Assembly: GCF_030709675.1 (NCBI RefSeq)
Contig: NZ_JAUZQD010000023.1
Span: 1-64,000, forward strand
From: Symbioplanes lichenis
GTDB taxonomy: Bacteria; Actinomycetota; Actinomycetes; Mycobacteriales; Micromonosporaceae
Direction: 5' to 3'
Length of the DNA stretch: 64,000 nucleotides
Made by a program: the position numbers and the translations under genes. Under the pieces are notes generated by a model. That model worked only from the letters and a program-made list of their open reading frames with translations. It had not been told where the DNA came from and searched no databases. Each line of letters starts with the position of its first letter. Position 1 is the stretch's first letter. Of this stretch, positions 23,239 through 32,629 are shown piece by piece.

Positions 23239-24177
23239 GTGGCACGGGTTCTTTTTCTGGGCGGATTAGGACGAAGCGGGACGACGCTCGTCGAACGCCT
23301 GCTCGGGGAACTGCCCTCGGTGTGCGCGCTCGGCGAGATCGTGCACCTCTGGCAACGTGACGTCCGCGACAACGAACGGTGCGGGTGCGGCGCCCGGTTC
23401 GCCGCGTGCACGTTCTGGAAGCGGGTCGGCGAACTCGCCTTCCACGGCTGGGCCAATGTGGACGTCGAGCGGGTGCACGCGTTGCGGGACGCCGTCGAGC
23501 GCACCCGGTTCATTCCCCGGCTCGCCGCCGACCGGCTGCCGCGCGAGCTGCTGCTCCAGGTACGCGAGTACGCCGGCTTCTACACGCGCGTCTACACCGC
23601 CGCGGCGGAGGTGTCCGGGGCGCAGGTGGTCGTCGACTCGTCGAAGCACAGCGCCCTCGCCCACGTCCTGCGCTGGGCCGGCGGGATCGACCTCCGGGTG
23701 GTGCACGTGGTGCGCGACGCGCGCGGTGTCGCGTACTCGTGGACCAAGACCGTCGCCCGGCCGGAGACCGACGGCAGCGACGAGATGACGCGCTACTCCC
23801 CCGGCCGCTCGGCCCTGCTCTGGAACGCCCACAACGCGGCCTTCGGTCTGCTCGCGCGCCGCGGGGTGCCGGTCCGCCGGATCCGGTACGAGCAGTTCCT
23901 CGCCGATCCGCGCGGCGCCCTCACGTCGCTGGCCGACTTCGCCGAGCTGCCGATCTCGGAGGCCGACCTGGCGTTCGTCGGCGACGGGCACGCCGATCTG
24001 GGCGTGGGTCACAGCGCGGCCGGCAACCCGATGCGCTTCACCGTCGGGCGGCTGCCGCTGCGGCGCGACGACGCCTGGGTGCGCGCGTTGCCGGACAAGC
24101 AACGGCGGCTGGTCGGCACGGTGTGCGGGCCGATGCTCCGCGCGTACGGATATCCCTTGAATGTGAAGGAAGCCTGA
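23239..24177 (+). CDS. Sulfotransferase (PAPS-dependent)
   Basis: 312-residue sulfotransferase distinct from the one at 11796-12677. The 5'-phosphosulfate loop is GGLGRSGTTLVERLL at the extreme N-terminus (Gly11-Thr16). The 3'-phosphate element is VVHVVRDARGVAYSW, and a VVDSSKHSALAHVL segment lies between. It starts at GTG 23239 and overlaps the GT2 gene at its stop (TGATG). It likely adds a second sulfate or acts on the sugar added by the coupled glycosyltransferase. Confidence 0.85.
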   Translation: MARVLFLGGLGRSGTTLVERLLGELPSVCALGEIVHLWQRDVRDNERCGCGARFAACTFWKRVGELAFHGWANVDVERVHALRDAVERTRFIPRLAADRLPRELLLQVREYAGFYTRVYTAAAEVSGAQVVVDSSKHSALAHVLRWAGGIDLRVVHVVRDARGVAYSWTKTVARPETDGSDEMTRYSPGRSALLWNAHNAAFGLLARRGVPVRRIRYEQFLADPRGALTSLADFAELPISEADLAFVGDGHADLGVGHSAAGNPMRFTVGRLPLRRDDAWVRALPDKQRRLVGTVCGPMLRAYGYPLNVKEA

Positions 24178-25091
24178 TGAACTGGCCGTCCGTCGGCGTC
24201 GTCATCCCCACCCGCAACCGCCCCGAGCTCGTCCGCAAGGCGATCGCCTCGGTGCGGGAACAGCGCTACCCCGGCACCGTCAAGATCGTCGTCGTCTACG
24301 ACCAGACCGAGCCCGACTACCTGCTCGCCTCCACGGCCGGCGTTCCTGTGCTGGTGCTCACCAATTGGCGTACACCTGGTCTGGCGGGTGCGCGCAACAC
24401 CGGCATCCTCGCGCTGGACACCGAGTACGTGGCCTTCTGCGACGACGACGACCGCTGGGCACCCGACAAGCTGCGCCGGCAGGCGGCCGCCCTGCTCGCC
24501 GAGCCCGAGGCGGAGTTCGCCACCTGCGCGATCGAGGTCGAGTACGAGGGCCGGTCGACCCCGCGCCTGGCCGGGCGCAGCCGCGTCACCGTGGACGAGC
24601 TCGCCCGGTCGCGGATGGCGATGCTGCACTCCTCGTCGTTCCTGGCCCGCCGGTCGGCGCTGGTCGACAACGGCATCGGGCTCGTCGCCGAGGACGCCCC
24701 GGGCAGCCAGAACGAGGACTGGGACCTGCTGCTGCGGGCCGCGCGCCGGGCCCCGATCGTGCATCTCGACGAGCCGCTGGTGCGCGTGCTGTGGGGGCGG
24801 ACCTCCCATTACGCGTACGAGTACGCGACGAAGATCTCATCGCTGCGCTGGATGATGCAACGGCACCCGGAGATCAGCGGCTGCCGTCCCGGGGCGGCGC
24901 GGGTCTACGGTCAGCTGGCGTGCTGGTCCGCCGCCACGGGGAACCGGTCGGAGGCGTGGCGGTTCAGCAAGGAGGCCGTACGCGCGAACTGGAAAGAACC
25001 CCGGACGGCGATCGCCCTCGCCGCCATGACGGGCGCCGTGAAGGTCGAGAACGTTCTGTCCGCGCTCCACAAACGGGGAAGAGGGATCTGA
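24177..25091 (+). CDS. Family 2 glycosyltransferase
   Basis: 304-residue GT-A enzyme. It opens VGVVIPTRNRPELVRKAIASV and has the GLAGARNTGIL nucleotide region and the metal-binding FCDDDDRWAPDKL. The downstream QNEDWDLLLRAA fits the catalytic base region. No membrane helix is present, so it acts at the cytoplasmic face. The ATG overlaps the sulfotransferase stop by one base, so the two are translated together and probably modify the same sugar. Confidence 0.9.
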   Translation: MNWPSVGVVIPTRNRPELVRKAIASVREQRYPGTVKIVVVYDQTEPDYLLASTAGVPVLVLTNWRTPGLAGARNTGILALDTEYVAFCDDDDRWAPDKLRRQAAALLAEPEAEFATCAIEVEYEGRSTPRLAGRSRVTVDELARSRMAMLHSSSFLARRSALVDNGIGLVAEDAPGSQNEDWDLLLRAARRAPIVHLDEPLVRVLWGRTSHYAYEYATKISSLRWMMQRHPEISGCRPGAARVYGQLACWSAATGNRSEAWRFSKEAVRANWKEPRTAIALAAMTGAVKVENVLSALHKRGRGI

Positions 25092-25205
25092 GAGCCTCTT
25101 GCCGCTCCGCCGCATCGGCTGACTCTTTTGTTCGAGGCCGCTGTGCGGGTAGTGTTCGCATGTGTTTGAAATAGTGCGGATGCCTGTGGCCTCGGGGGTG
25201 CGGTA

Positions 25206-25982
25206 GTGCTTGCCCAGCAGCGTCAAGCGGCCATCCTCGACCGGGTTCGCGCGGCCGGCGGTGTGCGGGTCAGTGAGCTCGCCACCGAGTACAACGTTTC
25301 CGACATGACCATCCGCCGGGACCTCGAGGCACTCGCCGACCGGGGCCTGATCGCGAAAGTACACGGCGGCGCGACCACGGTGACCCCTGGTTCCGCGCAC
25401 GAGCCGGGGTTCGCCGCCAAGTCCGTACGCCAGCAGGCCGAGAAGGCCGCGATGGCCATGCGCGCCGCCGCCCTGGTCTCCCCCGGCGACGCGATCGCGC
25501 TCTCCGCCGGCACCACCACGGCCGGCCTGGCCCAGCGGCTCGTCGACGTCCCGGCGCTGACCGTGGTCACCAACTCGATCCCGGTCGCGGACATCTTCTA
25601 CCGCGCCGGGCGGCCCGATCAGACCGTGGTGCTGACGGGCGGGACGCGTACGCCCTCGGACGCCCTCGTGGGCCCGGTGGCCGTCGCCGCGATCGGCACG
25701 CTGCACCTGGACATGCTTTTCCTGGGCGTGCACGGCATGAGCGAGCGGGCCGGTTACACCACGCCTAACCTGATGGAGGCCGACGTCAACCGCGCCCTCG
25801 TGCAGGCGGCCGAGCGCCTGGTGGTGCTGGCCGACCACACCAAGTGGGGCACGGTGGGCATCTCCTCGATCGTCCCGCTGCACCGCGCCGACGTGGTGAT
25901 CACGGACGACGGGATCGACGACACCGCACGGGCAGTCCTTGCGGAACAAGTGAACGACCTCATGGTGGTGAGCCCCCAGTGA
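25206..25982 (+). CDS. DeoR-family transcriptional regulator
   Basis: 258-residue repressor. The N-terminal winged helix (QRQAAILDRVRAAGGVRVSELATEY, VSDMTIRRDLEAL) is followed by a sugar-phosphate sensor domain with ALSAGTTTAGLAQRL, VVTNSIPVA and LVVLADHTKWG. It starts at GTG 25206 and overlaps galT by 4 bases (GTGA). This suggests it controls galactose metabolism and responds to a phosphorylated sugar. Confidence 0.9.
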   Translation: MLAQQRQAAILDRVRAAGGVRVSELATEYNVSDMTIRRDLEALADRGLIAKVHGGATTVTPGSAHEPGFAAKSVRQQAEKAAMAMRAAALVSPGDAIALSAGTTTAGLAQRLVDVPALTVVTNSIPVADIFYRAGRPDQTVVLTGGTRTPSDALVGPVAVAAIGTLHLDMLFLGVHGMSERAGYTTPNLMEADVNRALVQAAERLVVLADHTKWGTVGISSIVPLHRADVVITDDGIDDTARAVLAEQVNDLMVVSPQ

Positions 25983-27070
25983 TCGAGAAGCGCACGGCTG
26001 TTCGGCTGTCGGACGGCCGGGAGCTCATCTATTTCGACGAGTCCCCGACCCACGACCGCGCCGAGTGGCCCGACACCCGGGAGCTGCCGCCCCCGCCGCC
26101 CACGTCCCAGCTGCGGTACGACCCGCTGGTCGACGAGTGGGTGGCCGTCGCGGCCCACCGGCAGACGCGCACCTTCCTGCCGCCGTCGGACAAGTGCCCG
26201 CTGTGCCCGTCGACGCCGGAGTTCGCCAGCGAGATCCCGGCGCCGAGCTACGACGTGGTGACCTTCGAGAACCAGTTCCCCTCGTTCAGCGACCGGGTCA
26301 AGGCCGACGACATCACCTCGCTCACCGACCTGGTCCCCGTGGTCCCGGGCGTCGGCCGCTGCGAGGTGGTCTGCTTCACCAGCGACCACAACAGCTTCTT
26401 CGGGGCGCTCACCCCCGAGCGGGTCCGCACGGTCGTCGACGTCTGGGCCGACCGTACGACCGAGATGTCGGCCCTGCCGGGCGTCGAGCAGGTCTTCCCG
26501 TTCGAGAACCGCGGCGTCGAGATCGGCGTGACGCTGAACCACCCGCACGGGCAGATCTACGCGTACCCCTTCGTCACTCCGCGCACGAAGAGCATGCTCG
26601 CCGCGGCCCGCGCGCACGCGGCGAAGACCGGCGGCAACAACCTGTACGCCGACGTGCTCGCCGCCGAGATCGCAGCCGGCACGCGCATCGTGTCGCAGAA
26701 CGAGCACTGGACGGCGTACGTGCCGGCGGCCGCCCGCTGGCCCTTCGAGGTGCAGCTGGCCCCCAACCGCCACGTCCTCGACATCCCCCAGCTGTCGGAC
26801 GCCGAGCGGGACGCCTTCGGGCCGATCTACCTCGACCTGCTCCAGCGCTTCGACGCCCTCTTCGACAAGCCGATGCCCTACATCGCCGCGTGGCACCAGG
26901 CGGTCGTGGGCGAGGGCCGCGACCTGGGCTACCTGCACCTGCAGCTCTTCAGCATCCGCCGCGCCGCCGACAAGCTGAAGTACCTGGCCGGCTCGGAATC
27001 GGCGATGGGCGCCTTCATCAACGACATCGTGCCGGAGAAGGCCGCCCAGACGCTGCGCGAGATCATCTGA
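25979..27070 (+). CDS. galT: Galactose-1-phosphate uridylyltransferase
   Basis: 363-residue enzyme of the Leloir pathway that swaps UMP between UDP-glucose and galactose-1-phosphate. The active-site HPHGQ is at 188-192, and a zinc-type CPLC is at 73-76. FENQFPSF and the C-terminal EVQLAPNRHV and YLHLQLFS segments are typical. The GTG start overlaps the DeoR stop. No galK or galE follows; a terminator and the convergent icd come next. It may also feed UDP-sugars to the nearby polysaccharide genes. Confidence 0.95.
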   Translation: MIEKRTAVRLSDGRELIYFDESPTHDRAEWPDTRELPPPPPTSQLRYDPLVDEWVAVAAHRQTRTFLPPSDKCPLCPSTPEFASEIPAPSYDVVTFENQFPSFSDRVKADDITSLTDLVPVVPGVGRCEVVCFTSDHNSFFGALTPERVRTVVDVWADRTTEMSALPGVEQVFPFENRGVEIGVTLNHPHGQIYAYPFVTPRTKSMLAAARAHAAKTGGNNLYADVLAAEIAAGTRIVSQNEHWTAYVPAAARWPFEVQLAPNRHVLDIPQLSDAERDAFGPIYLDLLQRFDALFDKPMPYIAAWHQAVVGEGRDLGYLHLQLFSIRRAADKLKYLAGSESAMGAFINDIVPEKAAQTLREII

Positions 27071-27265
27071 CTCGAGAAGTGGGGGCGGGGGGCCCGGGAC
27101 AAGGCCCCCCGCAGGGAAGGGACGGACGCCCCGGCACGAGAGAACCGGCGGCGCCCGGGACAAGGCGGCCGGACCGGCGGGCGACCTCTCGTGCGGTTGT
27201 GGTCGTCATCCGTTCTGCTGGGACAAACGAAGCGACATACCCCCCGGTTACGCAGCCAAACATGG

Positions 27266-27300
27266 GAAAGCCCCCGATCCGCCGGGACCGGGGGCTTTCG
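27266..27300. terminator. Bidirectional terminator between galT and icd
   Basis: A stem of about 15 pairs with one mismatch: the left arm GAAAGCCCCCGATCC (27266-27280) pairs with GGACCGGGGGCTTTC (about 27285-27299), loop GCCG. It lies 14 bases past the icd stop on the minus strand. On that strand the stem ends in GAAAG and is followed by CCCATG. Confidence 0.8.
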
Positions 27301-27313
27301 CGTGGAGCGAGGG

Positions 27314-28528
27314 TCAGGCGAGCTTGCGGGCCAGGTTCTCGTCCAGGGCGTTCATGAACTCCTCGGTGGTCAGCCAGGGGGCGTCCTTGCTGATGAGCAG
27401 CGCGAGGTCCTTGGTCATCTGACCGCCCTCGACCGTCTCGACGCAGACCTTCTCGAGGGTCTGGGCGAACTCGGTGACCGCCGGGGTGCCGTCGAGCAGG
27501 CCACGGTGCTTGAGGCCGCCGGTCCAGGCGAAGATCGAGGCGATCGGGTTGGTCGAGGTCTTCTCGCCCTTCTGCCACTGCCGGTAGTGCCGGGTGACAG
27601 TGCCGTGCGCGGCCTCGGCCTCGACGGTCTTGCCGTCCGGGGTCATCAGCACCGAGGTCATCAGGCCGAGCGAGCCGAAGCCCTGCGCGACGGTGTCGGA
27701 CTGGACGTCACCGTCATAGTTCTTGCAGGCCCAGACGTAGCCGCCCTCCCACTTGAGCGCGGCGGCGACCATGTCGTCGATGAGCCGGTGCTCGTAGGTG
27801 AGGCCGGCCTTCTTGAAGTCCTCGGCGAACTCCGCCTCGAAGATCTCGGCGAACAGGTCCTTGAAGCGACCGTCGTACGCCTTGAGGATCGTGTTCTTCG
27901 TCGACAGGTAGACCGGGTAGTTGCGGGCCAGGCCGTAGCGGAACGACGCCCGGGCGAAGTCCCGGATCGACTCGTCGTAGTTGTACATGGCCATGGCGAC
28001 GCCGCCGCCCGGGTAGTCGGCGACGTGGAACTCGATCGGCTCCGAGCCGTCCTCGGGCGTGAAGGTGACGGTCAGCTTGCCGGCGCTCGGCGCCACGAAG
28101 TCGGTCGCCTTGTACTGGTCGCCGTGCGCGTGGCGGCCGATGATGATCGGCTTGGTCCAGCCCGGCACCAGCCGCGGCACGTTGCTCATGATGATCGGCT
28201 CGCGGAAGACCACGCCGCCGAGGATGTTGCGGATCGTGCCGTTCGGCGACCGCCACATCTTCTTGAGGCCGAACTCCTCGACGCGCGCCTCGTCCGGGGT
28301 GATCGTCGCGCACTTGACGCCGACGCCGTGCCGCTTGATGGCATTCGCCGAGTCGATGGTCACCTGGTCGTCGGTCTCGTCGCGGTACTGGATCGACAGG
28401 TCGTAGTACTCGAGGTCGACGTCGAGGTAGGGCAGGATCAGCTGCTCGCGGATCTGCTTCCAGATGATCCGCGTCATCTCGTCGCCGTCGAGCTCCACCA
28501 CCGGGTTCTCAACCTTGATCTTCGCCAT
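27314..28528 (-). CDS. icd: NADP-dependent isocitrate dehydrogenase
   Basis: 404-residue TCA-cycle enzyme of the homodimeric eukaryote-like type: [23 protein letters not shown] at the start, then [12 protein letters not shown] (substrate binding) and [17 protein letters not shown]. The pattern [20 protein letters not shown]-like near 280 binds the metal and product, and [14 protein letters not shown] lies near the cofactor. Length matches the family. It stands alone between terminators. Confidence 0.95.
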   Translation of the reverse strand: MAKIKVENPVVELDGDEMTRIIWKQIREQLILPYLDVDLEYYDLSIQYRDETDDQVTIDSANAIKRHGVGVKCATITPDEARVEEFGLKKMWRSPNGTIRNILGGVVFREPIIMSNVPRLVPGWTKPIIIGRHAHGDQYKATDFVAPSAGKLTVTFTPEDGSEPIEFHVADYPGGGVAMAMYNYDESIRDFARASFRYGLARNYPVYLSTKNTILKAYDGRFKDLFAEIFEAEFAEDFKKAGLTYEHRLIDDMVAAALKWEGGYVWACKNYDGDVQSDTVAQGFGSLGLMTSVLMTPDGKTVEAEAAHGTVTRHYRQWQKGEKTSTNPIASIFAWTGGLKHRGLLDGTPAVTEFAQTLEKVCVETVEGGQMTKDLALLISKDAPWLTTEEFMNALDENLARKLA

Positions 28529-28626
28529 CGGCCGGCGCTCCTCTCCCGGGACTGCTGCTCTTAGCAGTACGAGCGTACTGCATGACGGCCCGCTCTTCTC
28601 GCCGGGCTCGATTTGTCCTCGCGTTC

Positions 28627-28632
28627 TAGAAT
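28627..28632 (+). promoter_or_regulatory. -10 box for small membrane gene
   Basis: TAGAAT lies 6 bases before the GTG at 28639, so transcription should begin at or next to the start codon and give a leaderless message. A clear -35 box is not seen at 16-18 bases upstream. Confidence 0.4.
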
Positions 28633-28638
28633 GCTGGC

Positions 28639-28893
28639 GTGGCTTTCCCCGAGCACCCCGGCGAGCCCTCGCGGCGATCGGGCCCCGAGGTCACCCTCAT
28701 CATGCTCGCCGGAGCCGCCCTGGTGCTGGCAGTCGCCGCCAGCAGCCTCTGGCTCGTCGGCGCGGCCATCGTCCCGGCCGCCGCCCTCGTCCTGCGCGAG
28801 CAGTCCCCCGACGGCGCCGCCCGCTCCACCGCGGCCACCCTCGCGGCCGGCCTGAGCCTGATCCTGCTCGGCCTCGGCATCGCCCACGCTTAA
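28639..28893 (+). CDS. Small membrane protein
   Basis: 84-residue protein with an N-terminal polar stretch and three hydrophobic segments, [34 protein letters not shown] and the C-terminal [15 protein letters not shown]. The start is GTG at 28639, supported by the nearby -10 box. It is convergent with the double ATPase gene and overlaps it by 4 bases. Function unknown. Confidence 0.65.
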   Translation: MAFPEHPGEPSRRSGPEVTLIMLAGAALVLAVAASSLWLVGAAIVPAAALVLREQSPDGAARSTAATLAAGLSLILLGLGIAHA

Positions 28894-31800
28894 GCTCGCG
28901 CCCGCGCCAGGACCTCTTCGACCGTCAGCGGGCTGCGCGGGTGGTGAGTCAGCGAGAGCGGCGTTCTGATCTTCCGGGGCGCGGCGCCCTCGACGGCCAG
29001 ATAGAACTCGCCGGTCGCCAGCCGGGAGATGTCCGGCACGTCGCCGCCCTTGGCCTTGGCCATCTCCCGCGCGGCCTCGATCTGGATCGGGCTGTTCATG
29101 AGGCCGTGGAGCTGCGTCGCCGCGTTGCCCGGGATGCGGTTGTGCAAGCCCTTCGGGGCCTGCGTGGCGAAGATCAGCCCGAGCCCGTACTTCCGGGCCT
29201 GGGCGGTCAGCGCCAGCGTGCTCTGCGTACAGGCTGTCATCGCGCCCGAGGGAGCGAACGTCTGGGCCTCGTCCATGACGAGCAGCCCGAGCAGCGGCCG
29301 ATCACCGGCGGGGTGGCGCTTGATCCAGGCGAAGAGCGCCATCTGCAGCTGGTTGGCAAAGCTCTGCCGGACGTCGTCGGACGGCAGCCCCACGAGGCTG
29401 ATCACCGAGATGCGAGCCCGCTTGCCCGGCGCGGGGGTGAGCAGCACGCCGGGATCCATCGGCGTGCCCTCGCCGCCGAAGAGCGGGTCGTTCACCATGG
29501 CGGCGGTCAGCGTCTGCGCCAGGCCGAGCCCGATCTTGTCCGCGTCGGGCAGGTCGATGAGGCCGTCCGGGAAGTCGGCCAGCGTGTCGACGAGCCCCTT
29601 GAGCTGGGAGCCCCCGCGCCGGCCGTAGTGCTCGACCGCCTTGCGCAGCACCGCGAGCCCCAGGTGGGCCTTGCTAGCCCGGCCGGTGACCATGGCTCTC
29701 GGAGCCAGCGCGGCGACCGCGGCCTCGACGGCCTCGTGGAACTCGTCGTCATCGTCGAGCACGCCGGCGAAGTCGGGCAGCGGCTGGAAGCTGAGCGGCC
29801 GGCCCGATGTCCGCCGCGGCGTCCAGACGACGACATCGGTGTTCGCGAGATGGTCCCGCGCCTTCTCCGCGTCGCCCGGCCGCCACTGGGCGGGCTGCTC
29901 GGGCCAGCCTTCGCCCAGCCGGGCCAGGTCGTTGTTGGGGTCGAGCACGATGGCCGAGACGCCCTGCAGCGCGCACTCCTCCACGATGCGGCGGATGAGC
30001 ACGGTCTTGCCGGAGCCCGAGCCGGCGAAAATTGTGACGTGCTTGCGGAGCGCTTCGAGCGCGAGCGGCACAGGCGCCTCGTCGTCGTACCCGTGCCCGA
30101 CAACGAAAGCCGGCTCAGCTGAGGCTGGGGCCGGAGCCGAGGGCGGAGCCTGGTCGAGATCAGTCAGCGCGGCCCGCAGGAAGGCGAGATCACGGGTGGG
30201 CCGGCGATCGGCCAGCCAGCCCTGCAGGTCCATCGGCGCCTCGGCCAGCATGACCCGCAGCGCCGCCAGGGTACGCAGATCCTCGTCACCCAGCTCGACG
30301 GTCCGGCCGCCGGCCGCGACAAAGGATTCGACGGCCTTCCGCATGCCCGGACCCGTCGGCCACGGGCGGTTGCGCAGCAAAATCAGCTTCCGCTTGGGCA
30401 TGCCGGGGTCGAGGGCGGCCGCCACGCACGCCTTCCGCAGCCGGGCCAGCACCGCGTTGCTGTGATAGCTGTCGCTGATCGCGCGGAAACACCAGTGCAC
30501 CTGATCTTCCGTACGTTCATCGAGCGTCAGCCGCAGCCGCGCGTGCAACGGCGGATCCGTACTCGGGGGCGGATCGATGCTGAACGGCTCCCCCGCGTCA
30601 CCCCGTTCCAGGATCCACGAGGTGAGCCCGGCAGCGAGCAGTGGCGGCAATTCGCGGTCCTCCGCCGACCGGTCGCGCGGCGTGACCACGTCGGCGGCTG
30701 CCCTCAGCTCGGCGAACCACGCGTCGTAGCGGTCCAGCTCCGAGGGGGTGACAGTGACGGGAACGGGCCGGGGTTCCCGGGGTTCGTCGGCGGGCGGCTC
30801 ACCGAGGGTGGTCATCTCCCGGAGCTCGCCGGCTTCGAGGCACGTACGGACATGCCGGTCGATCTCGATGAGCAGCTGCCGGGGCGTGAAGTTCCCCGCT
30901 TCGGCGAAGGCCCGCGGCGACACCGGCCACGAGGGGTACGGAGGCGTGAAGCCCGCTTGTTCGTACAGGATGGTGAAGCGCTTCTCGATGATCGCCCGGG
31001 CGAGGTCGGCGCTGTCGATACGGCGCAGCGGAGACAGCTCGCGGAACCGGTCGGGCACCGTGTCGGTCGCGGTCCATTTGATGGTCGACCAGGTATTGGT
31101 GAGGCAGGCGAACACGGTCAGGGTCCGTCGCGTCGTCTGCCGCAGGGACATGAGCCCGTCCGCCATCCGGCTCAGCATCGACACCTGGTCGGGGCTCAAC
31201 GCGGCGGCACCCGTCACCGCGGCGTCGCCCGAGACCGCCAGCTGGGCGATCAGCGTGTCGATCTGGTCGATCGCCACGACGGACGGTCCGGTGAGGGCCA
31301 GCAGCCAGGACAGGTCCTGCACGATCTGCTGCGGCTGACGAGGGCCCCGGCGCATGCCCCACGCCGCCCGCTCACCGGGAACCACTTCCTCACCCGAGAG
31401 GAAGTAGTTCTCGGCGATGTCGCGATGGGTGATGTCCTCCGAGGCACTCAGCGCCAGGGCCCGGGCGGTCTCCTGACTCACCCGGGCCGCCTGACGGTCG
31501 AAGTTGCCCAGCCCTTCCAGGAAGACGTCCAGGTCGTCCCGGGTCAGCACCTTCATGCCCATGAACGCCCGGCGGGCGGTCCGGGGCGCACCCACCAGTG
31601 CGGAAAGCCGCTGCAACAGCAGCCTGAGCTGGGTGTCCTGGGTCCCGGGCACCGGTCGCGCCAGACCGTCCAGCATGGCGGCCAGCACACTGTCCCAGAA
31701 GCTGCCGGCATCGAGCAGGCTGACCAGGAAGAAGTACCCGCCCTGGGCTTGAACCCGCTGGCGGATCCAGCCGAGCAGATGGGTCTTCCCGGAGCCACGC

Positions 31801-31994
31801 TGGCCTTGCACGATCAGGCCGAGCGGGCTGCCACCCGGGCCCGAGGCCGCCTCCCGCACGCCGGCGAGCACCTCTCGTACGACCGGGACGTGCAGGCCGT
31901 CGACGTGGAAGGGCGACGGCCGCCACACGTCGTCGGGAACCGGCGCCCAGTCGAACCGCAGGGCCGCCAGGGCCGTACGTTCCGCCTCGTTCAT
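28890..31994 (-). CDS. Double P-loop ATPase: AAA/ORC-like plus HerA/FtsK-like
   Basis: 1034-residue protein with two ATPase units. The N-terminal AAA-like unit has Walker A GQRGSGKT at 64-71, a Walker B-like VVAIDQID and a sensor-like ACLTNTW. The C-terminal unit resembles HerA/FtsK translocases, with GSGSGKT at 658-664, AIVLDPNNDLARL, Walker B VMDEAQTF (Asp908, Glu909) and IFATQAPKGLHNRIPGN. The middle 250 residues are unfamiliar. It is coupled by ATGA to the winged-helix-like gene and follows a DUF559-like nuclease. This recalls HerA-nuclease partnerships in DNA repair and phage defence. A DNA-translocating defence ATPase is the best guess. Confidence 0.75.
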   Translation of the reverse strand: MNEAERTALAALRFDWAPVPDDVWRPSPFHVDGLHVPVVREVLAGVREAASGPGGSPLGLIVQGQRGSGKTHLLGWIRQRVQAQGGYFFLVSLLDAGSFWDSVLAAMLDGLARPVPGTQDTQLRLLLQRLSALVGAPRTARRAFMGMKVLTRDDLDVFLEGLGNFDRQAARVSQETARALALSASEDITHRDIAENYFLSGEEVVPGERAAWGMRRGPRQPQQIVQDLSWLLALTGPSVVAIDQIDTLIAQLAVSGDAAVTGAAALSPDQVSMLSRMADGLMSLRQTTRRTLTVFACLTNTWSTIKWTATDTVPDRFRELSPLRRIDSADLARAIIEKRFTILYEQAGFTPPYPSWPVSPRAFAEAGNFTPRQLLIEIDRHVRTCLEAGELREMTTLGEPPADEPREPRPVPVTVTPSELDRYDAWFAELRAAADVVTPRDRSAEDRELPPLLAAGLTSWILERGDAGEPFSIDPPPSTDPPLHARLRLTLDERTEDQVHWCFRAISDSYHSNAVLARLRKACVAAALDPGMPKRKLILLRNRPWPTGPGMRKAVESFVAAGGRTVELGDEDLRTLAALRVMLAEAPMDLQGWLADRRPTRDLAFLRAALTDLDQAPPSAPAPASAEPAFVVGHGYDDEAPVPLALEALRKHVTIFAGSGSGKTVLIRRIVEECALQGVSAIVLDPNNDLARLGEGWPEQPAQWRPGDAEKARDHLANTDVVVWTPRRTSGRPLSFQPLPDFAGVLDDDDEFHEAVEAAVAALAPRAMVTGRASKAHLGLAVLRKAVEHYGRRGGSQLKGLVDTLADFPDGLIDLPDADKIGLGLAQTLTAAMVNDPLFGGEGTPMDPGVLLTPAPGKRARISVISLVGLPSDDVRQSFANQLQMALFAWIKRHPAGDRPLLGLLVMDEAQTFAPSGAMTACTQSTLALTAQARKYGLGLIFATQAPKGLHNRIPGNAATQLHGLMNSPIQIEAAREMAKAKGGDVPDISRLATGEFYLAVEGAAPRKIRTPLSLTHHPRSPLTVEEVLARARA

Positions 31995-32629
31995 CCCACA
32001 CCGATCGCGAGCAGGTGGTTCTCCTGGCCGCCGAGCCGGAGCGCCGCCTCGACGTCCGCCTCGGTGAGCGTCTTCCGATTCGGCTCCGGGGCGAGGGTCA
32101 CGCCCTCCTCGCGGCTGAGTTCGCGCAGGGCGGCGTCCAGATCCTCGCGTGGAACATCGGCGAAGAAGGGCCGGAGCCGGCGCAGGCTCACCCAGGCGCC
32201 GGGTTCGGTGGCGAGCTCCCGTCCCGCGTGGACGATGCGGTCCCGCAAGTTTCCGGACGGCGCCGGCGCGCGCACGTCGCTCAGCGCGAAGAGCTCCCCC
32301 AGCGTGGCGCAGCCGCTACGAGGCAGGACACGATCACGCAGGGCGGCCTGCAGGGCGGTCAGCGCGGCACCGACCGCCGTCGCGCCGCGGACCTTGAACT
32401 CGAGGTCGTCCTGCATGCGGACCCAGCCCCTGTCCTCCAGCTGCAGGGCATACGTACGCCCGGTCTTGCGGCCGGCCACGTATCGCAGGCGGGTGAGCTT
32501 GTCGCGCTGCGGCTTGCGGACCTCCAGCCCGTACCGCTCGCGCAACTCGGTCGCCGGCACTTCTCGCGCCTCGACCATGAGTACGACCAGGATCGCGCTC
32601 TCCGACGCCGTCAGGTCATCGCCGGCCAT
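31991..32629 (-). CDS. Winged-helix-like DNA-binding protein of the ATPase module
   Basis: 212-residue protein. Residues 1-80 look like a winged helix (LTASESAILVVLMVEAREVPA, TELRERYGLEVRKPQRDKL, then the strand pair YVAGRKTGRTYALQLEDRGW). The remainder is helical, with a second wHTH-like stretch RLRPFFADVPREDLDAALREL. It overlaps the nuclease gene by 14 bases and the ATPase gene by 4, so all three are one translation unit. A role in loading the ATPase and nuclease on DNA is inference. Confidence 0.6.
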   Translation of the reverse strand: MAGDDLTASESAILVVLMVEAREVPATELRERYGLEVRKPQRDKLTRLRYVAGRKTGRTYALQLEDRGWVRMQDDLEFKVRGATAVGAALTALQAALRDRVLPRSGCATLGELFALSDVRAPAPSGNLRDRIVHAGRELATEPGAWVSLRRLRPFFADVPREDLDAALRELSREEGVTLAPEPNRKTLTEADVEAALRLGGQENHLLAIGVG

